This document shows positions 1 through 11,772 of a stretch of 64,000 nucleotides of DNA, piece after piece. Numbering within the stretch: the stretch's first letter is position 1; every line of letters begins with the position of its first letter. Made by a program: the position numbers and the translations under genes. Under the pieces are notes generated by a model. It was not told the DNA's origin. It worked only from the letters and a program-made list of their open reading frames with translations, and searched no databases. This stretch comes from Rhizopus sp. PT2906 (lineage: Eukaryota; Mucoromycota; Mucoromycetes; Mucorales; Rhizopodaceae), in contig JAMYHX010000132.1 in the NCBI GenBank assembly GCA_025529335.1, positions 24,645-88,644 of the forward strand, given 5' to 3'.

Positions 1-1048
1 AGCGCGAAGAGGAGCGTATTCGTCAGAGCAGAGAAGAAGAAGAAAGACGTCGTGAGCAAGAAGAACGAGAATTAGAGGAGCGAAGAAGAAAAGTACTAGA
101 AAAAGAAGAAGCTGATAGAAGGGCTAGATATGAAGCAATTCAACGCGAACAAGAAGAGGAGGAAAGAAGGAAAGCTGAACAGACTCAAGTTGCTCCAAAG
201 GAACATAAGCCTGAAGAAGCTCCTAGCATGCCAGAAGCAGTTTCGCTTTCAACTATCCCACCTACTCCACCTGCTCCACCTGCTCCACCTGCTCCACCTG
301 CCCCACCTGCCCCACCTGCTCCATCCGTTCCAGAGCCACCAGTTACCCATGAAACTAGCTCAGTGACAAGTTCGACTAACCCCTTTGCAAAGTTTCAGCA
401 GTCTATTTCAACCACTTTGGAAGGATCTTCCCAGGCAGAGAAGCCCAATGAAACAGCCAACAAACGCGTAAGCTATAATCCATTTGCTGCATTTTCCGCG
501 TTTTCAGCTACTAAAGCTGGTGCTGAAGAATCAGATTCTGACGATAGCTGGGATGCAGATGACCATGAATCTGAAGATGAAAGCGAGTTCCCTGCTGCCG
601 GTAGCGCAAAGAACTTGGCAGGCAGGCTCTTTAGCGTTTTAAGCCAGAGACAAGGAGGTATGTTGACCTATATATCACTATATTCAAACTAAACTTACAT
701 CTACTACCAGGCGCTTCACCTGTGCCATCACCTAAACCTTCAACAATAAGCGCTCCCTCACAGGTATCTACTCCTGCTTCTTCTGACGCAAGTATACCTC
801 CACCTCCACCTCCTCCTCCTTCAGCAAACTCAACTGTTCCCTCTCCTCCTCCTCCTCCTTTTATTGCACCTAGCCCACCAGCAGCCCCACCAGTTCCACA
901 AGCACAGCCTGCGCCCTCTCAAGTTAGTTCACCACCTTCAGGCGATGCAAGAAGTGCTTTATTAAGTCAAATCCAATTGGGAGCAAAATTGAAGAAAGCA
1001 GTAACAAATGATCGTAGTACATCTTCAGTAGCAGGTCGTGTTTTATAA
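1..1048 (+). CDS. PAN1: PAN1-like actin/endocytosis regulator, C-terminal part
   Basis: The 5' end lies outside the window. Exons are 3-657 (open at the left edge) and 711-1048, joined across a 53-bp GT-AG intron (658-710). The visible protein begins with a long charged coiled coil rich in REEE and ERRR runs. It continues with a Pro/Ala repeat (PPAPPAPPAPPA), an acidic stretch (SDSDDSWDADDHESEDES), a second polyproline tract (PPPPPPPP), and a C-terminal WH2-like segment (ALLSQIQLGAKLKKA). This order of coiled coil, acidic region, polyproline and WH2 is the tail of Pan1, the Eps15/intersectin-type scaffold that activates Arp2/3 at endocytic sites. The EH domains expected upstream are not visible. 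The Pro/Ala codons form a near-perfect 9-12 bp tandem repeat around 255-330, so repeat-number polymorphism is likely. The assignment rests on architecture and the WH2 motif. Confidence 0.8.
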
Positions 1049-2143
1049 TGACATGCTTACATTTTTGAAATAAAAAAGCTCCAGATAATTATATAAAAAT
1101 AAACAGTGGAGGCTGAGATTAAATGCTGGAGGTATGAAGGCACAATCATAGGCACCAACATGTATATTTACTATTCCTTGCTGCTTTTATATGAGATTAC
1201 TTCAATACTAAGTTTGTCGCAGCCATATCAATTGTTGAATTGTAAACTATTTATATGCTTTATTTAATGTTGTCAGTGTCTTATTTCTCTTTTGTAAAGA
1301 CTCTCATCGATATCCTGTCTTTTTCTATTTTGCCTTAACTCAGGTAAAGAAGTAATAACTACTAAATATCACAAGCGATTATTATACAATAAACACAGCA
1401 GTCTAGACGAAAAGTATACGAACTCACATTATGCATCTATCTTGGTAGTAGAGAAATCTTAAAAGGGGCCTTCCTTTACTTTAAATTTGTGCTTAGAATT
1501 GAAGTCAGCGCTACGTCTTCAAATAACTTGAAGTATGGCATGTTTAGTGAAATAAATCATTATAATATGTTATAATAGAGCTTACACTCTAGTTTCTATT
1601 TCTTTATTTTGTATCAGATAATGATAAACAAGCATATTGACAACAATAAATCTTTTACTAATAAAAATCACATCTATCTTGCTTGGTAATATTCAGCTTT
1701 TTATAAATAAAAAACTAAATACACCGAAGGCGAACGCTGCTGCGTACCCTATAGATACTGAATTTCGTTTTGCCTGCACGATGCTTGCCGAATTTATAGG
1801 GGTTATTAAAACCCGCACCACAGTTTGAAAGAAAAATGGAGACGAAGTAAAACGTTAACATATGCAAAAGCGTTGATTCCTTTGATTATGCATTGATTGC
1901 TTCCAAAATTTAATTTCAACTTCCCATTGTTTATGTTAAAAAGAGCGACCAAATCTCATGGCTTTACGCCTTGTGTTTCTGTTTGGAATTTATATGAAGC
2001 TTTTGCTCTACTTGAACTTGTGTTTACTGTAAAGTCTAAGTGATAATTATAACAAAGAAAAAAGATGTTTTTTTGTGGTCCCTATTCGTTTTTTTTTGGC
2101 TATGAATAGGGTATGTGTATATCTATACTTTATTTAAAATAAA
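1049..2143. other. intergenic, nothing recognised
   Basis: AT-rich DNA between the PAN1 stop and the convergent secreted-protein gene. It contains A/T homopolymers. One short ORF (1637-1828) has no codon bias, homology or splice support. No RNA gene or repeat was recognised. Confidence 0.6.
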
Positions 2144-3137
2144 TCAATTACATATTCCCTTAATGCAAGATTCTTTGCAGTCTCTACTGCTGGAGCAACA
2201 GGCACCCTTGGGACCATTGCCTTTCTTTTTGCCACTGTAACCGGTGGAGCATGAGGCAAGAGAGGGACCGTTACACTTTCCTTTGACACAGCTTTCCCAG
2301 CAGTCATCGCTAGTCTTGCAGCAGGCGTTCTTGTAGCCATCTCCTCTTCTCTTTCCCTTTGAGCCAGAATAACACGTGGAGGCAATAGGAGTATTACATT
2401 TTCCTTTAACACAGCTTTCTTGACAATCGTCACTGTGCGAGCAACAAGCGCCTTCAGGACCCTTTCCATTTCTCTTACCTCTGTAACCAGACTTGCAAGA
2501 AGAAGGTGTAGGACAAGAAGTAATAGTGTCAGTAACAGCACTAGTCGTAGTAGTAGTTACAGTAGCCGTAGTGGCGCTAGAAGTAGCTGTAGAGGATCCT
2601 CCTGGATTAGCAGAGGTTGAACCAGTCTTGGTTGTTGTCGAAGTGCCATTACCCTTGGTAGAGGTAGAGGTCGAGCCAGCCTTGGTCGTGGTGGTACTCT
2701 TGGTAGTAGTACTAGTCGTAGTAGTCTTGGAATCACACTTGTCATTCTTGTGGGCATTCCACCAAGCACAAGCACCAGCAAATTCTTTGTTGAAGTCTTC
2801 AGGGTCGGAATCCTTGCAACCAGCCATACAGATACCAGCAGTAGTCATAAAACTACCGTAGTTAGGACCAGATTTATCGCACATGACTGTAAGAGACTTG
2901 ATGAAAAGCTCAGAAGTGTGATCCATTGTCCAGCCAGGCACAAACTTTTGACCAGCTTTCTAGAAGACTCATAGAGTCAGTTACAAAATCATATTCACCA
3001 ATTGGCTTACTTACAATGTTACAGTTTGTATAGCATTCACCAGACCCAGGAACGTTATAAGAAGGATTGCAGTTTGCAGCAAAGGCAGATGTAAAGAGAG
3101 CGGCAGCTACAGCAGAAATGGCAATGGTATTACGCAT
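2144..3137 (-). CDS. secreted Cys-rich protein with three tandem C-terminal repeats
   Basis: Exons are 3137-3015 and 2959-2144, with a 55-bp intron (GTAAGT donor, CTGAC-like branch point, CTAG acceptor). The product is about 312 residues. A signal peptide (MRNTIAISAVAAALFTSAFA) is followed by a Cys-containing N-domain. Next comes a Ser/Thr-only linker of about 65 residues, probably O-glycosylated. The C-terminus has three repeats of about 40 residues sharing C-x-S-G-x-x-G-K/R-x(3)-G-x-G-x(3)-ACC-x(4)-DC-x-ESC-x-KG-x-CN. Eight-cysteine spacing is conserved in all three, so each repeat is probably a small disulfide knot. Cell-wall association or carbohydrate binding would fit but is inference; I do not recognise the family. 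The linker's GTA/GTAGT codon runs create long antisense ORFs that are artefacts. Confidence 0.8.
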
Positions 3138-5266
3138 CTTGAGAACTTTTCAAAGTCGATTAAACTAAGCTTTAATGAATGGATCCATGGTGAATAATCC
3201 CTTCTTATTTATATACTTTGACTCTTTGGTGTCACTTCAGATTGAACTATAATTGCTGACTCATGCAATGTAGCCAACATTAAAGAACTTAAGTAAAGTT
3301 CAGTTACACTAACTTCGTGTACCATTGAAGTTATCAGATTTTTCTATGGTTACATGGATCTGATAACTTTTCTATTCTGACTTTAATATCAGCTATACAT
3401 GAGTATAGATATTCATTATTTTAACTTGGTCAAACAATTCCTAAAATTTTCTCTTATTTGAAACTATGTTATATTAAACTTGTGTAATGAAAGGTATATG
3501 TGCTTAAACTACTATTGAATCATAGGTGAGTTTTTCGATGGTGCCACAATGTGAGAGTTAAGAGAAATCTCCGGCTAGATTTTCTAAAGAATCTGATAAT
3601 TTTTCCATCTGATAAATATTCCATTCAACCGTTACAATTTCCTGCCTTTGTGCTTCTATCGGGATATAGATCCATAGATTACAACCACATTCATACACTT
3701 TCCTCCTTTCCATGACTCATTGAATATTGATATATCCGATACCCGGACTTACGTTACTACCACTCCTATACTATTGTATAATACTTAAAGTACCATTACT
3801 TATTTAATACAAATACTAGCCTTGACTCACTCCTTGTACATGTATAATCACTATTAATGGTGTAAAAACTGATGATTAAAGTCTTGCTTTCGCTGAAGTG
3901 AGTCATTATACTCTCTTTAAAAAATTTTAAAAGATTTTTGAGAATTCTACTGTAACTTGCGTTCAATTGAACTTCAAAATGCGTTCACCTACTACCTAGT
4001 GATACACGAATGGACTGGATTTTTTTATTGGTTACGCGAGAGCAGAAGTTAATGTAACTTGAAGTATTTCCTTATGAACTTTTTTTTCTGAAGAGAGTTG
4101 AATAAAAGCAAGAAAAAGCAAGTAATGTTGAACTTTTGAATGAAAGACATAAATAACAGAATATATTTTGATTGAATTATAAAAAGAAGCATTGCTATCT
4201 TTTTTAAAGCTATGCTTTGCAATACAATTGGGATGATAATAATATCCCTGTTTGAAATAACACAGTGTCTATAGCTCCACTTAATGCCTTTATAATAGAG
4301 AACCCTGTGTTAGCTTTCTATAAAAATAAATTTAGACTATTTAATTATCATTACTAGCAAGAGCAATCGCAAACATACACTATATGGGACTATTTTTAGC
4401 AAATAATAAAAAAACAGGTAGGGTAATGCTAATGCTCAGTATCCGTGCATTCGTCGATTTTCTTGCTTTTCTATTAGTCAGCCTTTTCAATAAGGAAAAA
4501 AATAATATTCTACACGGAAAGAAAACATGCTACAGATGCCATTCAACAATTAGTACTTTAGGGCATCGTTAAGCAATAACTTACAGCATCAATACATTAT
4601 TTTGCTAATTAAGTTGAACGCATAGCTGTAATTGCTTTCGGAATAGTCATTTCTTTCGATTTATTATATTCACAGTTCTGGAAAGCATTGGCTACTAATT
4701 ATACTAAAAGGCTTTTTTTGAATAAAGAACCAGCACGATGTTCTGTCATTGTAGAACATGCCATCGTAGCTATGATGCTATCAATACAGTACATTCTTAA
4801 TTACGGCATACAGCCGCATGTAATATTCTCAATATCGGGCGCTTTAATATGCTTTACCTGCCCCTGAATGAGTTTATCGAGGACCAACACTACATGTACC
4901 AAAAAATAGGCTAAATAATGTAAATATGAATTTATTATAATTACACATAATTGATCAAACTGATAACATAAAATTAAAATAAAGCAATGACAACTTTTCT
5001 TTTTATTTCTTTCTTCTTTTTTAAAAGAAACATAAACCAAGACGGGGACTTTATAAGGTCATGCTTAGCGTGACATCATGCATTGAAAAGCTTTGTTGGA
5101 CGTCATCATAGGTAGTGGGTAGAGGTAGCGCCTGTAGAATTAGTCTAACGCCTGATGTATTTTCTGGTGCATGTGATGTTTTCATTTACCGAGAGTCTTG
5201 CTCCAGTGATCATAGGGGTTCATAAAAGTCAACAAGGATTTTGTTTGTCGAGCGATCCGCTACTCT
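3138..5266. other. long intergenic stretch; half of a dispersed repeat near 5.1 kb
   Basis: The promoter side of the secreted-protein gene lies at the left. The rest is AT-rich, with no ORF showing splice sites or family resemblance. Around 5100-5185 a segment contains tattttctggtgcatgt and an upstream gtagcg block. Both recur near 36.7 kb (see that repeat entry). Nothing else was recognised. Confidence 0.5.
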
Positions 5267-5985
5267 TTGAACGCTTTCGATGCCACAGATTTATACCCCC
5301 ATCTCGTTGTCATATGCACTGAGGGTTTCTCCAGCAAGCGATTTAGTGATACCACATTCAACAAAGACGAAAATGACCTTTCTACACCCGCCCGTGCCAA
5401 TCGCGGGCAGAAAGTACCAAGTTTTGTACCCCAGAGCCCATTGCCAATTACATAAACAAAGGTCCTTTAGATGAAATGATTACTCTGTGCCTTGTTTTTG
5501 TGGTGCAGGAAAAAAATATGATACTGTTGTAAAATATGACAATGCTATCATTCAAGCCATATACAAGGTTTCCCTTGACATTTGCTCCAGTGAAACAGAC
5601 CAGTTAGCAAAGCTGACCGTAGATGTAAGGTCATTTTGCGATACCGTTACATGCCAATTTCAAAAGATTTTGAATGAGGACGATAGGAAACGACAATTGA
5701 AATATGCTGAGGATGGCTTACATTTTGCACGCCAATTCAAACGTAAATGCCTACCATCAACGGATGGATGTGCAGTCTCCCCCAATTGAAAGCATCTGCA
5801 AACAACAAGAAAGCGCAGACTTGGTTTTTATCAAGGATAACAAGGCAACCAATATTGTACGCTTTAGCTGGGCAAATTGCTACAGCGAGGGTGGGCTTGA
5901 AGGTGTTTTCTAACGATATAGCAGCCATACAATGCTACGAAAAGCACTTGAAAGAAAAAATATATGATAAAGACAATATTTGACC
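5267..5985 (+). pseudogene. unrecognised ORF cluster, probably a decayed gene
   Basis: Three consecutive frames carry coding-like sequence: 5267-5455, 5487-5789 (100 codons) and 5747-5983. The middle ORF contains a charged helical-looking stretch (EDDRKRQLKYAEDGLHFARQ). The last continues with LYALAGQIATARVGLKVF. No clear introns join them, so frameshift decay of one gene is the simplest reading. I do not recognise the family. The sequence from 5986 to 6417 holds only AT-rich DNA and the promoter region of MGM101. Confidence 0.3.
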
Positions 5986-6417
5986 CCAAATGAGATAAAG
6001 AACTGTATAATTACCTCATTAAGGCTTTTAACAAGAAAGATTTTACGAGTCATTGAACCTTTTGAGTCTCTTTATTGATAAGAGGCAAATAGCTATTAGT
6101 GGATCAAAGATAAATTTGAGAGTCTTTTTTTCACATATAATTTACTTCTTTGGTTAGTGCTACGATGTCATATGAAATAAATACTTTATATGGGCAAACA
6201 AATACTATAATGGGGTATGTTTCTTTATAGCATTTTATTGACAGCGAACAACTTTACTGTAACACGTTGTGGTAAATAAAATGATGTAGACAAAGAACCC
6301 TTGCCTAGGGTTACACAATATGCAGTAGATGTAATTGTGACAGCTAAACTTTTTACAACAAGACAAAAAGAAATCTCGTAGCAAAAGATTAGCTTTTTTT
6401 TTTTTCTGTTGATTGAG

Positions 6418-7400
6418 ATGCAGGCATTAACAAATATAAGAAGAATAGCATTAAGACCTTCTTTAGTTGTAATATATAATCATGAGCACATGAGTATAAA
6501 ATATTAACTTTATAAACAAAAAAGTCTCGATCAGTGACCACATCAAGGTACACACGCGTATATAAAAAGGAGACAGCAATTCCAAAAAAAGTAGAAGAGG
6601 AGCAAGTGAAAGCGATTGACAAAGTAGAAGCTGAAAAACAGTTAAATTCACCTGTAGTCGACTTTCCAACTACTACTCAGTTTGATACATTAAAACTGGA
6701 CAATCCACCAGCGGAGGGTTCGCATAACTGGTCTACTTCCTTCCACGGCCTCTCAACAGCTCGTTTCCCGGATGAAGTTGCAAACATATTACTTGAGCCT
6801 ATTAAGCCTGAAGATATTGAAATAAAACCCGGTAAGCTTTTAAATATCAGAATATCCCTCTTGTGAAGCTTATTTTTTTATGATAAGATGGTATGCTTTA
6901 TCTACCAGAAATCAAATACCGTCGTATTTTGAACAGAGCATTTGGTCCAGGTGGATGGGGCTTAGCGCCTCGTGGAGAGCATACTATTTCCCCAAAGAAT
7001 ATATCAAGAGAATATGCCCTGATATGTGCCGGACGATTTGTCTCACAAGCTAGAGGAGAACAAGACTTTTTTGATGTCTCTGGTTTACCAACTGCGGCTG
7101 AAGGATGCAAGAGTAATGCGTTAATGCGTTGTTGTAAAGATTTAGGCGTAGCATCTGAATTATGGTAATATATAAAAGATATCATCTATAATATATTAAT
7201 ATCTTTCTTAGGGACCCTGTATTTATCCGTAAATTTAAAAAGAAGTATTGTGTTGAAGTTTGGGCTGAACATGTAACAACAAAAAAGAAGAAGAAGTTAT
7301 GGAAAAAGAAGGATGATACATTAGGTAAATATAAATAAAACGTAAAGCTACAAGTAACTCATGATCTGTCTATTTAGAGTATCCTTATAAAGAAACTTAA
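6418..7400 (+). CDS. MGM101: MGM101-type mitochondrial DNA recombination/maintenance protein
   Basis: Five exons: 6418-6468, 6525-6831, 6888-7164, 7212-7324 and 7378-7400. All junctions are in phase. Mgm101 is a Rad52-related single-strand annealing protein needed to keep mitochondrial DNA. Diagnostic blocks are YLPEIKYRRILNRAFGPGGW, LAPRGEHTISP, REYALICAGRFVSQARGEQ, EGCKSNALMRCCKDLG, ASELWDPVFIRKF and a basic tail (TTKKKKKLWKKKDD) ending in EYPYKET. The first exon encodes a typical matrix presequence (MQALTNIRRIALRPSL), rich in Arg/Leu and lacking acidic residues. That is why I chose the ATG at 6418 over the internal GTG at 6534. The first intron (6469-6524) carries an ATTAAC branch-like site. 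Length, about 256 residues, is normal for the family. Confidence 0.93.
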
Positions 7401-8445
7401 CTCCTCTCTTTCTCGATACAATTTACAAACAAGGTAAAGCTATAAAAGGGCGTATTATGTCACTTGAATCAATTATTCACATGTATAAAACCAGAGGAAC
7501 TTTTTTTTTATTATTATTATTTCCATCTTTTCATTCAATAATAATAATAATAATAAATATGGCACTTCATTCCATTCTAGCCTTTCTACTATTCCTTAAA
7601 CTAATCACATTCATAGTCAAAAGCGATACAGAGCAACAAGAAGAAGAAGAGAAACCAATGTTGATCTGCCATCCAAGTACAAGCACACCTACCACACACA
7701 CTACATTTTAATTCATACATTTTATCCAACATTGAATGCATATAAAACAAGTAAATGACAACTGTGAAACTCATCTCGCTGCCTCCTTTGATGATTTTGG
7801 ATAAAGCCATGAAATGATATAAAAGTAGAAAAGAGGATTTGTTGATGATGTAGACAATATCATCTCTAATCTAATGATCATTTTTTACCAAAGAAGAAAG
7901 GTTGTCAAGTGGTGTTTATGCGGAAAGATGAATACGGCTGGAATAATAATAATAATTTCTCTTATTTGTTCACTTGATCAACCCATTTGATACACTCATG
8001 AATAAAATATCTATTAATTTCCCTTTTACACCAAACAAAAGTGTTGTCCATTTACCGAGAATAGGATCACTTAAGAGTAAAAATAAACAAGGATAATAGA
8101 CCATTTGACTTAATACCACCAGTTCTTTACTTCTACGGAAGCACGTAGTACTGCAGCACAATACTCAATGTTTACACTTTGCTCTTTTAAAAGAATATTC
8201 TACGTTTGCATAAATATCAGTTGAGCTTGGGGCGTCACAGTTTCTTCATGTTTAAATAAAAACTGTGTAATCCAATGTGATATCCATGCAAGCGTATTGC
8301 AGCACTACAAAAGGGCTGGTAGAGTAAGACAAGAGACACAGACGAAATACCTTCATTTGCTCTACACATGAGTAAACAGACCATAGATTTATCTTGTTTA
8401 CAACATAGAGAAACTATGTTTTCTGTTTATTATCGAAAATAGCAT
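7401..8445. other. intergenic, microsatellite only
   Basis: Contains TTA/ATA trinucleotide runs near 7510-7560 and an AT-rich stretch between convergent genes. The ORFs at 7457-7711 and 7970-8161 are low-complexity artefacts. Nothing functional was recognised. Confidence 0.6.
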
Positions 8446-9761
8446 TTATACAACTGGAAGCTTTTGCACAGCAACGGAATTGAAAGAGACCAAGCTTTCT
8501 TTTGTTTCCAAGTCATGTTTATATCTAATTAGAAAGTCTTCCAATTCTTCCGGAGTGTTCACTCCTAACATTGGGCCTAACACATCTTTAGCGCTCTTTA
8601 CTCCTTCTAAGCCATCCCAAATAAACATCTTTGCCGTAGGTGTGCCGGAGCCTATTATAATTAGATACTATTGTCTCTGAATTTGTCTTAATACTAACTC
8701 ATATCGCAAGTTCTATAATCAGATTGAACAATTTTTATGTTACTATGTTTTGACAGCATCTTCTCGAGTTCAGCTCCTATATTTGGATTCTGTCCTCTTG
8801 ATTTGCAAATGTGATGATCTGACAAAATAAAAAGATAAAATTAATCTCTTGGGACAAAAAAAGAAACGTTTAAACTTACAGCCTAATACGGCTTTATAAA
8901 GTAAACTAGAAGTGTCCTTTGGCACCTAAATAAAGCAAAAGTTAGCGTCCATAGGAATCAATAACCATAAACAGCTTACCTTTAAATCGAAATCAGACAC
9001 TTGTATCATACCTCCTGGTTTAGTAACTCGTATCACTTCGCCTAAAGCCGTTGGCCATTCATTTTCTTCACGAAGAGCAGCCACAAAGAATCTCATATGA
9101 ACAAAGTCAAACGTATTATCTTCATATGGGAGTCCTTCGATTACATTTCCTTTGGTAAAAGTAAACTGCTTTAGGTTTATATTCTTGTTAGTAATATCGT
9201 CTATATCACAGCCATGGTAGGTACAGTTAGGATATTCCTGTACCATGTCCTATCGTTTGAAAAAGTAAATACATTAACCATAAATTTATATTACTACTTA
9301 CCATAACCCATACGCCAGATCCACATCCTACATCCAGTATGTTGATTCCCTTTTGAAAGTCCAGAACGTCTGTTACACTAGGTAACACATTTCTTGGAGG
9401 AAAAAATTAGCACAAGTCAGCAATGTAAAATAAGTATTACCCTCCATATAGGTTCTTGAAAGCATAATGTTGCTATGTCAGTTAGTTAGTTATTAATACA
9501 TAACTGCAAAAGCGCTTGTTTTACTCCTGTGAGCCTCATTTGCTCTTCATCATCCTTTGGCAACCAATATGTCGATGTCTTGTCGTTATGATACTCCCGT
9601 TTGATATTTGTAGTCATAGAATTGACAGTAGTTGCTGGATTGACTATAGTCGTACTCTCTTCGTGCGCGTCCATCGTCTTGCTAAATTTATTTTTATCTA
9701 TTGTATTATGCTTACTTTGTACACGCTTAGTCCCCTGTGAAGCTGAGAAACGACTGCCCAT
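8446..9761 (-). CDS. class I SAM-dependent methyltransferase, copy A
   Basis: Seven exons: 9761-9525, 9472-9441, 9392-9302, 9249-8980, 8925-8880, 8818-8699 and 8651-8446, giving 333 residues. After a variable N-terminus comes TYWLPKDDEEQMRLTG, then the SAM-binding motif I (ILDVGCGSGVWVM), the acidic loop (YHGCDIDD), and motif IV-like NTFDFVHMRFFVAAL followed by VTKPGGMIQVSDFD. This is the methyltransferase_25/Ubie-like fold; the substrate is unknown. The start at 9761 gives MGSRFS, which fits an N-myristoylation pattern (Gly2, Ser6); an ATG one codon upstream would lose that. Exon 6 is shorter than in copy B (25416-26703), but exons 2, 3 and 5 are the same length (32, 91 and 46 bp), showing recent common origin. 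One intron uses a GTTAGT donor. Confidence 0.87.
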
Positions 9762-10509
9762 CATTTGTTGGATAAACTTGTAAACAAAGAAGAAAAAAGA
9801 TCTTACCGTAAAAGTATCCTTTTGGGAAAAAGTGCTAAGCAAGTTAGAAAAAACTTTGGATTATTAATATCCTCCCGGCTTATTCTAATTGCTATCAGGA
9901 GGTGCTACAAAGCGCGCGATACTCGGCCAAAGTGAAAAAGAAAAGACCAGGAAGTGATACGGCCGTTTGAGAGTATGGGGATACAAATCATCAGATTACC
10001 CAGCTCAAGGCAAAAGATGTGGTACATTGCTCTTTAAGCCGCGCTTTTTTATTTACAGTCAATTTTCCCTTCTTCTTTTGCTGTTTGAAAACTCACACAG
10101 TTCTATTATAATATTTTCCTATTTAACAACTTGTTTTACCAATATTTCGTCCTCATTTCAATAAAATAATGATTGCTGTATTGCATTGTTTAACATGACC
10201 AATATTGATATGAGTGGTGATAATAGTATATCAATGATGAAAATGTAGTCTGTAGCAATCAATATAAAGCGACATTCATGTATGCAATAATGAAGGAAAT
10301 GATGATACAAAAGTACAGACGAATATGAGCTTTGAGAATAGTATTTCAATGGTTCAAGTGTAAATTATTATTAAAGGAACAATTGTGTGGAAATGAGCGA
10401 ATACAATGCCCACAAGTACGATTGAATGTAATTCGATCTAGATTGGCTTTATTTTTACTTCTAAAGTCGTACTACGACTCTTAAAAGATGCAATATATCA
10501 TTCTTTCCA
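9762..10509. other. promoter side of copy A and intergenic DNA
   Basis: Holds the 5' flank of the methyltransferase gene and AT-rich sequence with no supported gene. Short ORFs at 9967-10164 and 10158-10349 lack any coding signal. Confidence 0.5.
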
Positions 10510-10665
10510 GGTCCCATTGAGGAGTTTTGGGCAAAACTAAGACATTTGTATGAAAACCTCTCAGTGACAGATCGCGGCAATTTGGTTGCAAGAGCTCGAA
10601 AGACCACTGAAGTACCGCTCCCAAAGATTGTTAAGGATGAATCAGACATTCTGAATCGTTTTTGA
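10510..10665 (+). pseudogene. C-terminal scrap of a DDE-type transposase
   Basis: Reading from 10510 gives GPIEEFWAKLRHLYENL, then LVARARKTTEVPLPKIV, and a stop at 10663. The P-I-E-E-F-W block, with the helix after it, is the region carrying the last catalytic acidic residue in DDE_3/Tc1-like transposases (family pattern NPIEEFW-K-K). No upstream catalytic domain is visible, so this is a fragment. Downstream ORFs at 10734-10963 are in other frames and could be more of the relic. Similarity was judged from memory of the family only. Confidence 0.5.
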
Positions 10666-11511
10666 GCAGTGCTTAAATAAAAAAGAGCTTCTTAATTCGG
10701 CTATGAAGGCACACGAATGCATGAAATAGGCAGGTGAAACAGGCCGAAAGTTTTGCCACCCTGGTTCAAAGTTGGAAATCGTTTATCGACTTTTCTACAA
10801 TAAACTCTACAACCAGCACTTGTCTCAGCCACATTACCAATGGAACATCTTCGTCTGGACGTCTACTTTTATATCACCCATCAGAAGACCTACAACATTT
10901 ATTCGCTGCTTACCCACTCAAATGGAGCATATAGCAATGTCTAATCTCCTTGTATTGTCTTGATACTTCATATGATACACCCAGTATATAGCATTTCATT
11001 ACCGATCTCAACTCTTTTCAGTAACCCCATAATGATCAATTATGCCCAATAGTGACATATACTGCTCTCATCATCTAGCGACGGGCCATTGATAACATGC
11101 CTTTCTCCGTTCCTACTCCCACCTCACAACTTCTCAAGATTTTTGGTCCTCTACAAGATGATCGAAACTCTGAATTCCTAGATTAACATATGCTATATCT
11201 TGTTGTCGGAGCACGTCTTTTATTATGACGTGTGATGTATATATATTTTCTCTAACTTCTACACAAAAAAAAAGATCGTCATTATCGTTTCACAAAGAAG
11301 TTACCAGGGATACAATTAAAATTATCCCTTAGTTTTCCAGGGAACGGGTTTGATCGGCAGTCAAGTAAACAGTAGAAATACATTCTACAGACTTGTAAGT
11401 CATAGGTTCCTGTGGACTGCATGTAATGATACACACATAGGCTAAGCAGTTACGTTGGATGACGTCTTTAATTAAGCATGAAATTTATTTTCAAAAAGAG
11501 ATGAAAAGCAT
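10666..11511. other. intergenic with possible transposon debris
   Basis: The short plus-strand ORF at 10734-10934 follows the transposase scrap and may be its decayed tail. Otherwise there is AT-rich DNA and the 3' flank of the next gene. Confidence 0.4.
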
Positions 11512-11772
11512 TTAGTAGCAGACCCATCGGTCACCCCCATCCTTCTTGCATTGAGGAATAAAGTATTTTGTGGTATTGTCTTTGGTCATGTTGTAACAAG
11601 TGGTTCTTCCAAAATCGGTGTGCTTGCTGTCAGTACCAACCTTGAAGCTTAATTCTTGACATACTTTTCTGGTAAGAACAGTAGGGCCTCTGGCACACTT
11701 GCAGGTCATGGCAGAAACAGCAGTAAAGTAAAAGATAGCGGCAAATAGAACGATAAAGAGCTTAGAGTTCAT
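11512..11772 (-). CDS. small secreted Cys-rich protein (86 aa)
   Basis: Single-exon ORF. I start at 11772 because the peptide then begins with a clean signal sequence (MNSKLFIVLFAAIFYFTAVS); the longer upstream start would bury it. The mature part is about 65 residues with six cysteines (C-x-C, later single Cys, C-Y near the end) and a terminal DRWVCY. Two N-glycosylation-like sites (NMT, NTT) are present. The size and Cys content match small secreted proteins of fungi, but I do not recognise the family or a role. A downstream AAATAAA-like signal is not obvious. Confidence 0.65.
   Translation of the reverse strand: MNSKLFIVLFAAIFYFTAVSAMTCKCARGPTVLTRKVCQELSFKVGTDSKHTDFGRTTCYNMTKDNTTKYFIPQCKKDGGDRWVCY

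Noticed and set aside
2420..2861. Plus-strand ORFs rich in Val/Ser over the secreted-protein gene
   Set aside because: They are the antisense of the Ser/Thr linker repeats; the minus strand has signal peptide, intron and Cys repeats.
6534..6866. MGM101 starting at the internal GTG
   Set aside because: A spliced upstream exon (6418-6468) supplies an ATG and a typical presequence in phase.
10461..10649. Minus-strand 62-codon ORF
   Set aside because: It is the antisense of the transposase scrap on the plus strand.
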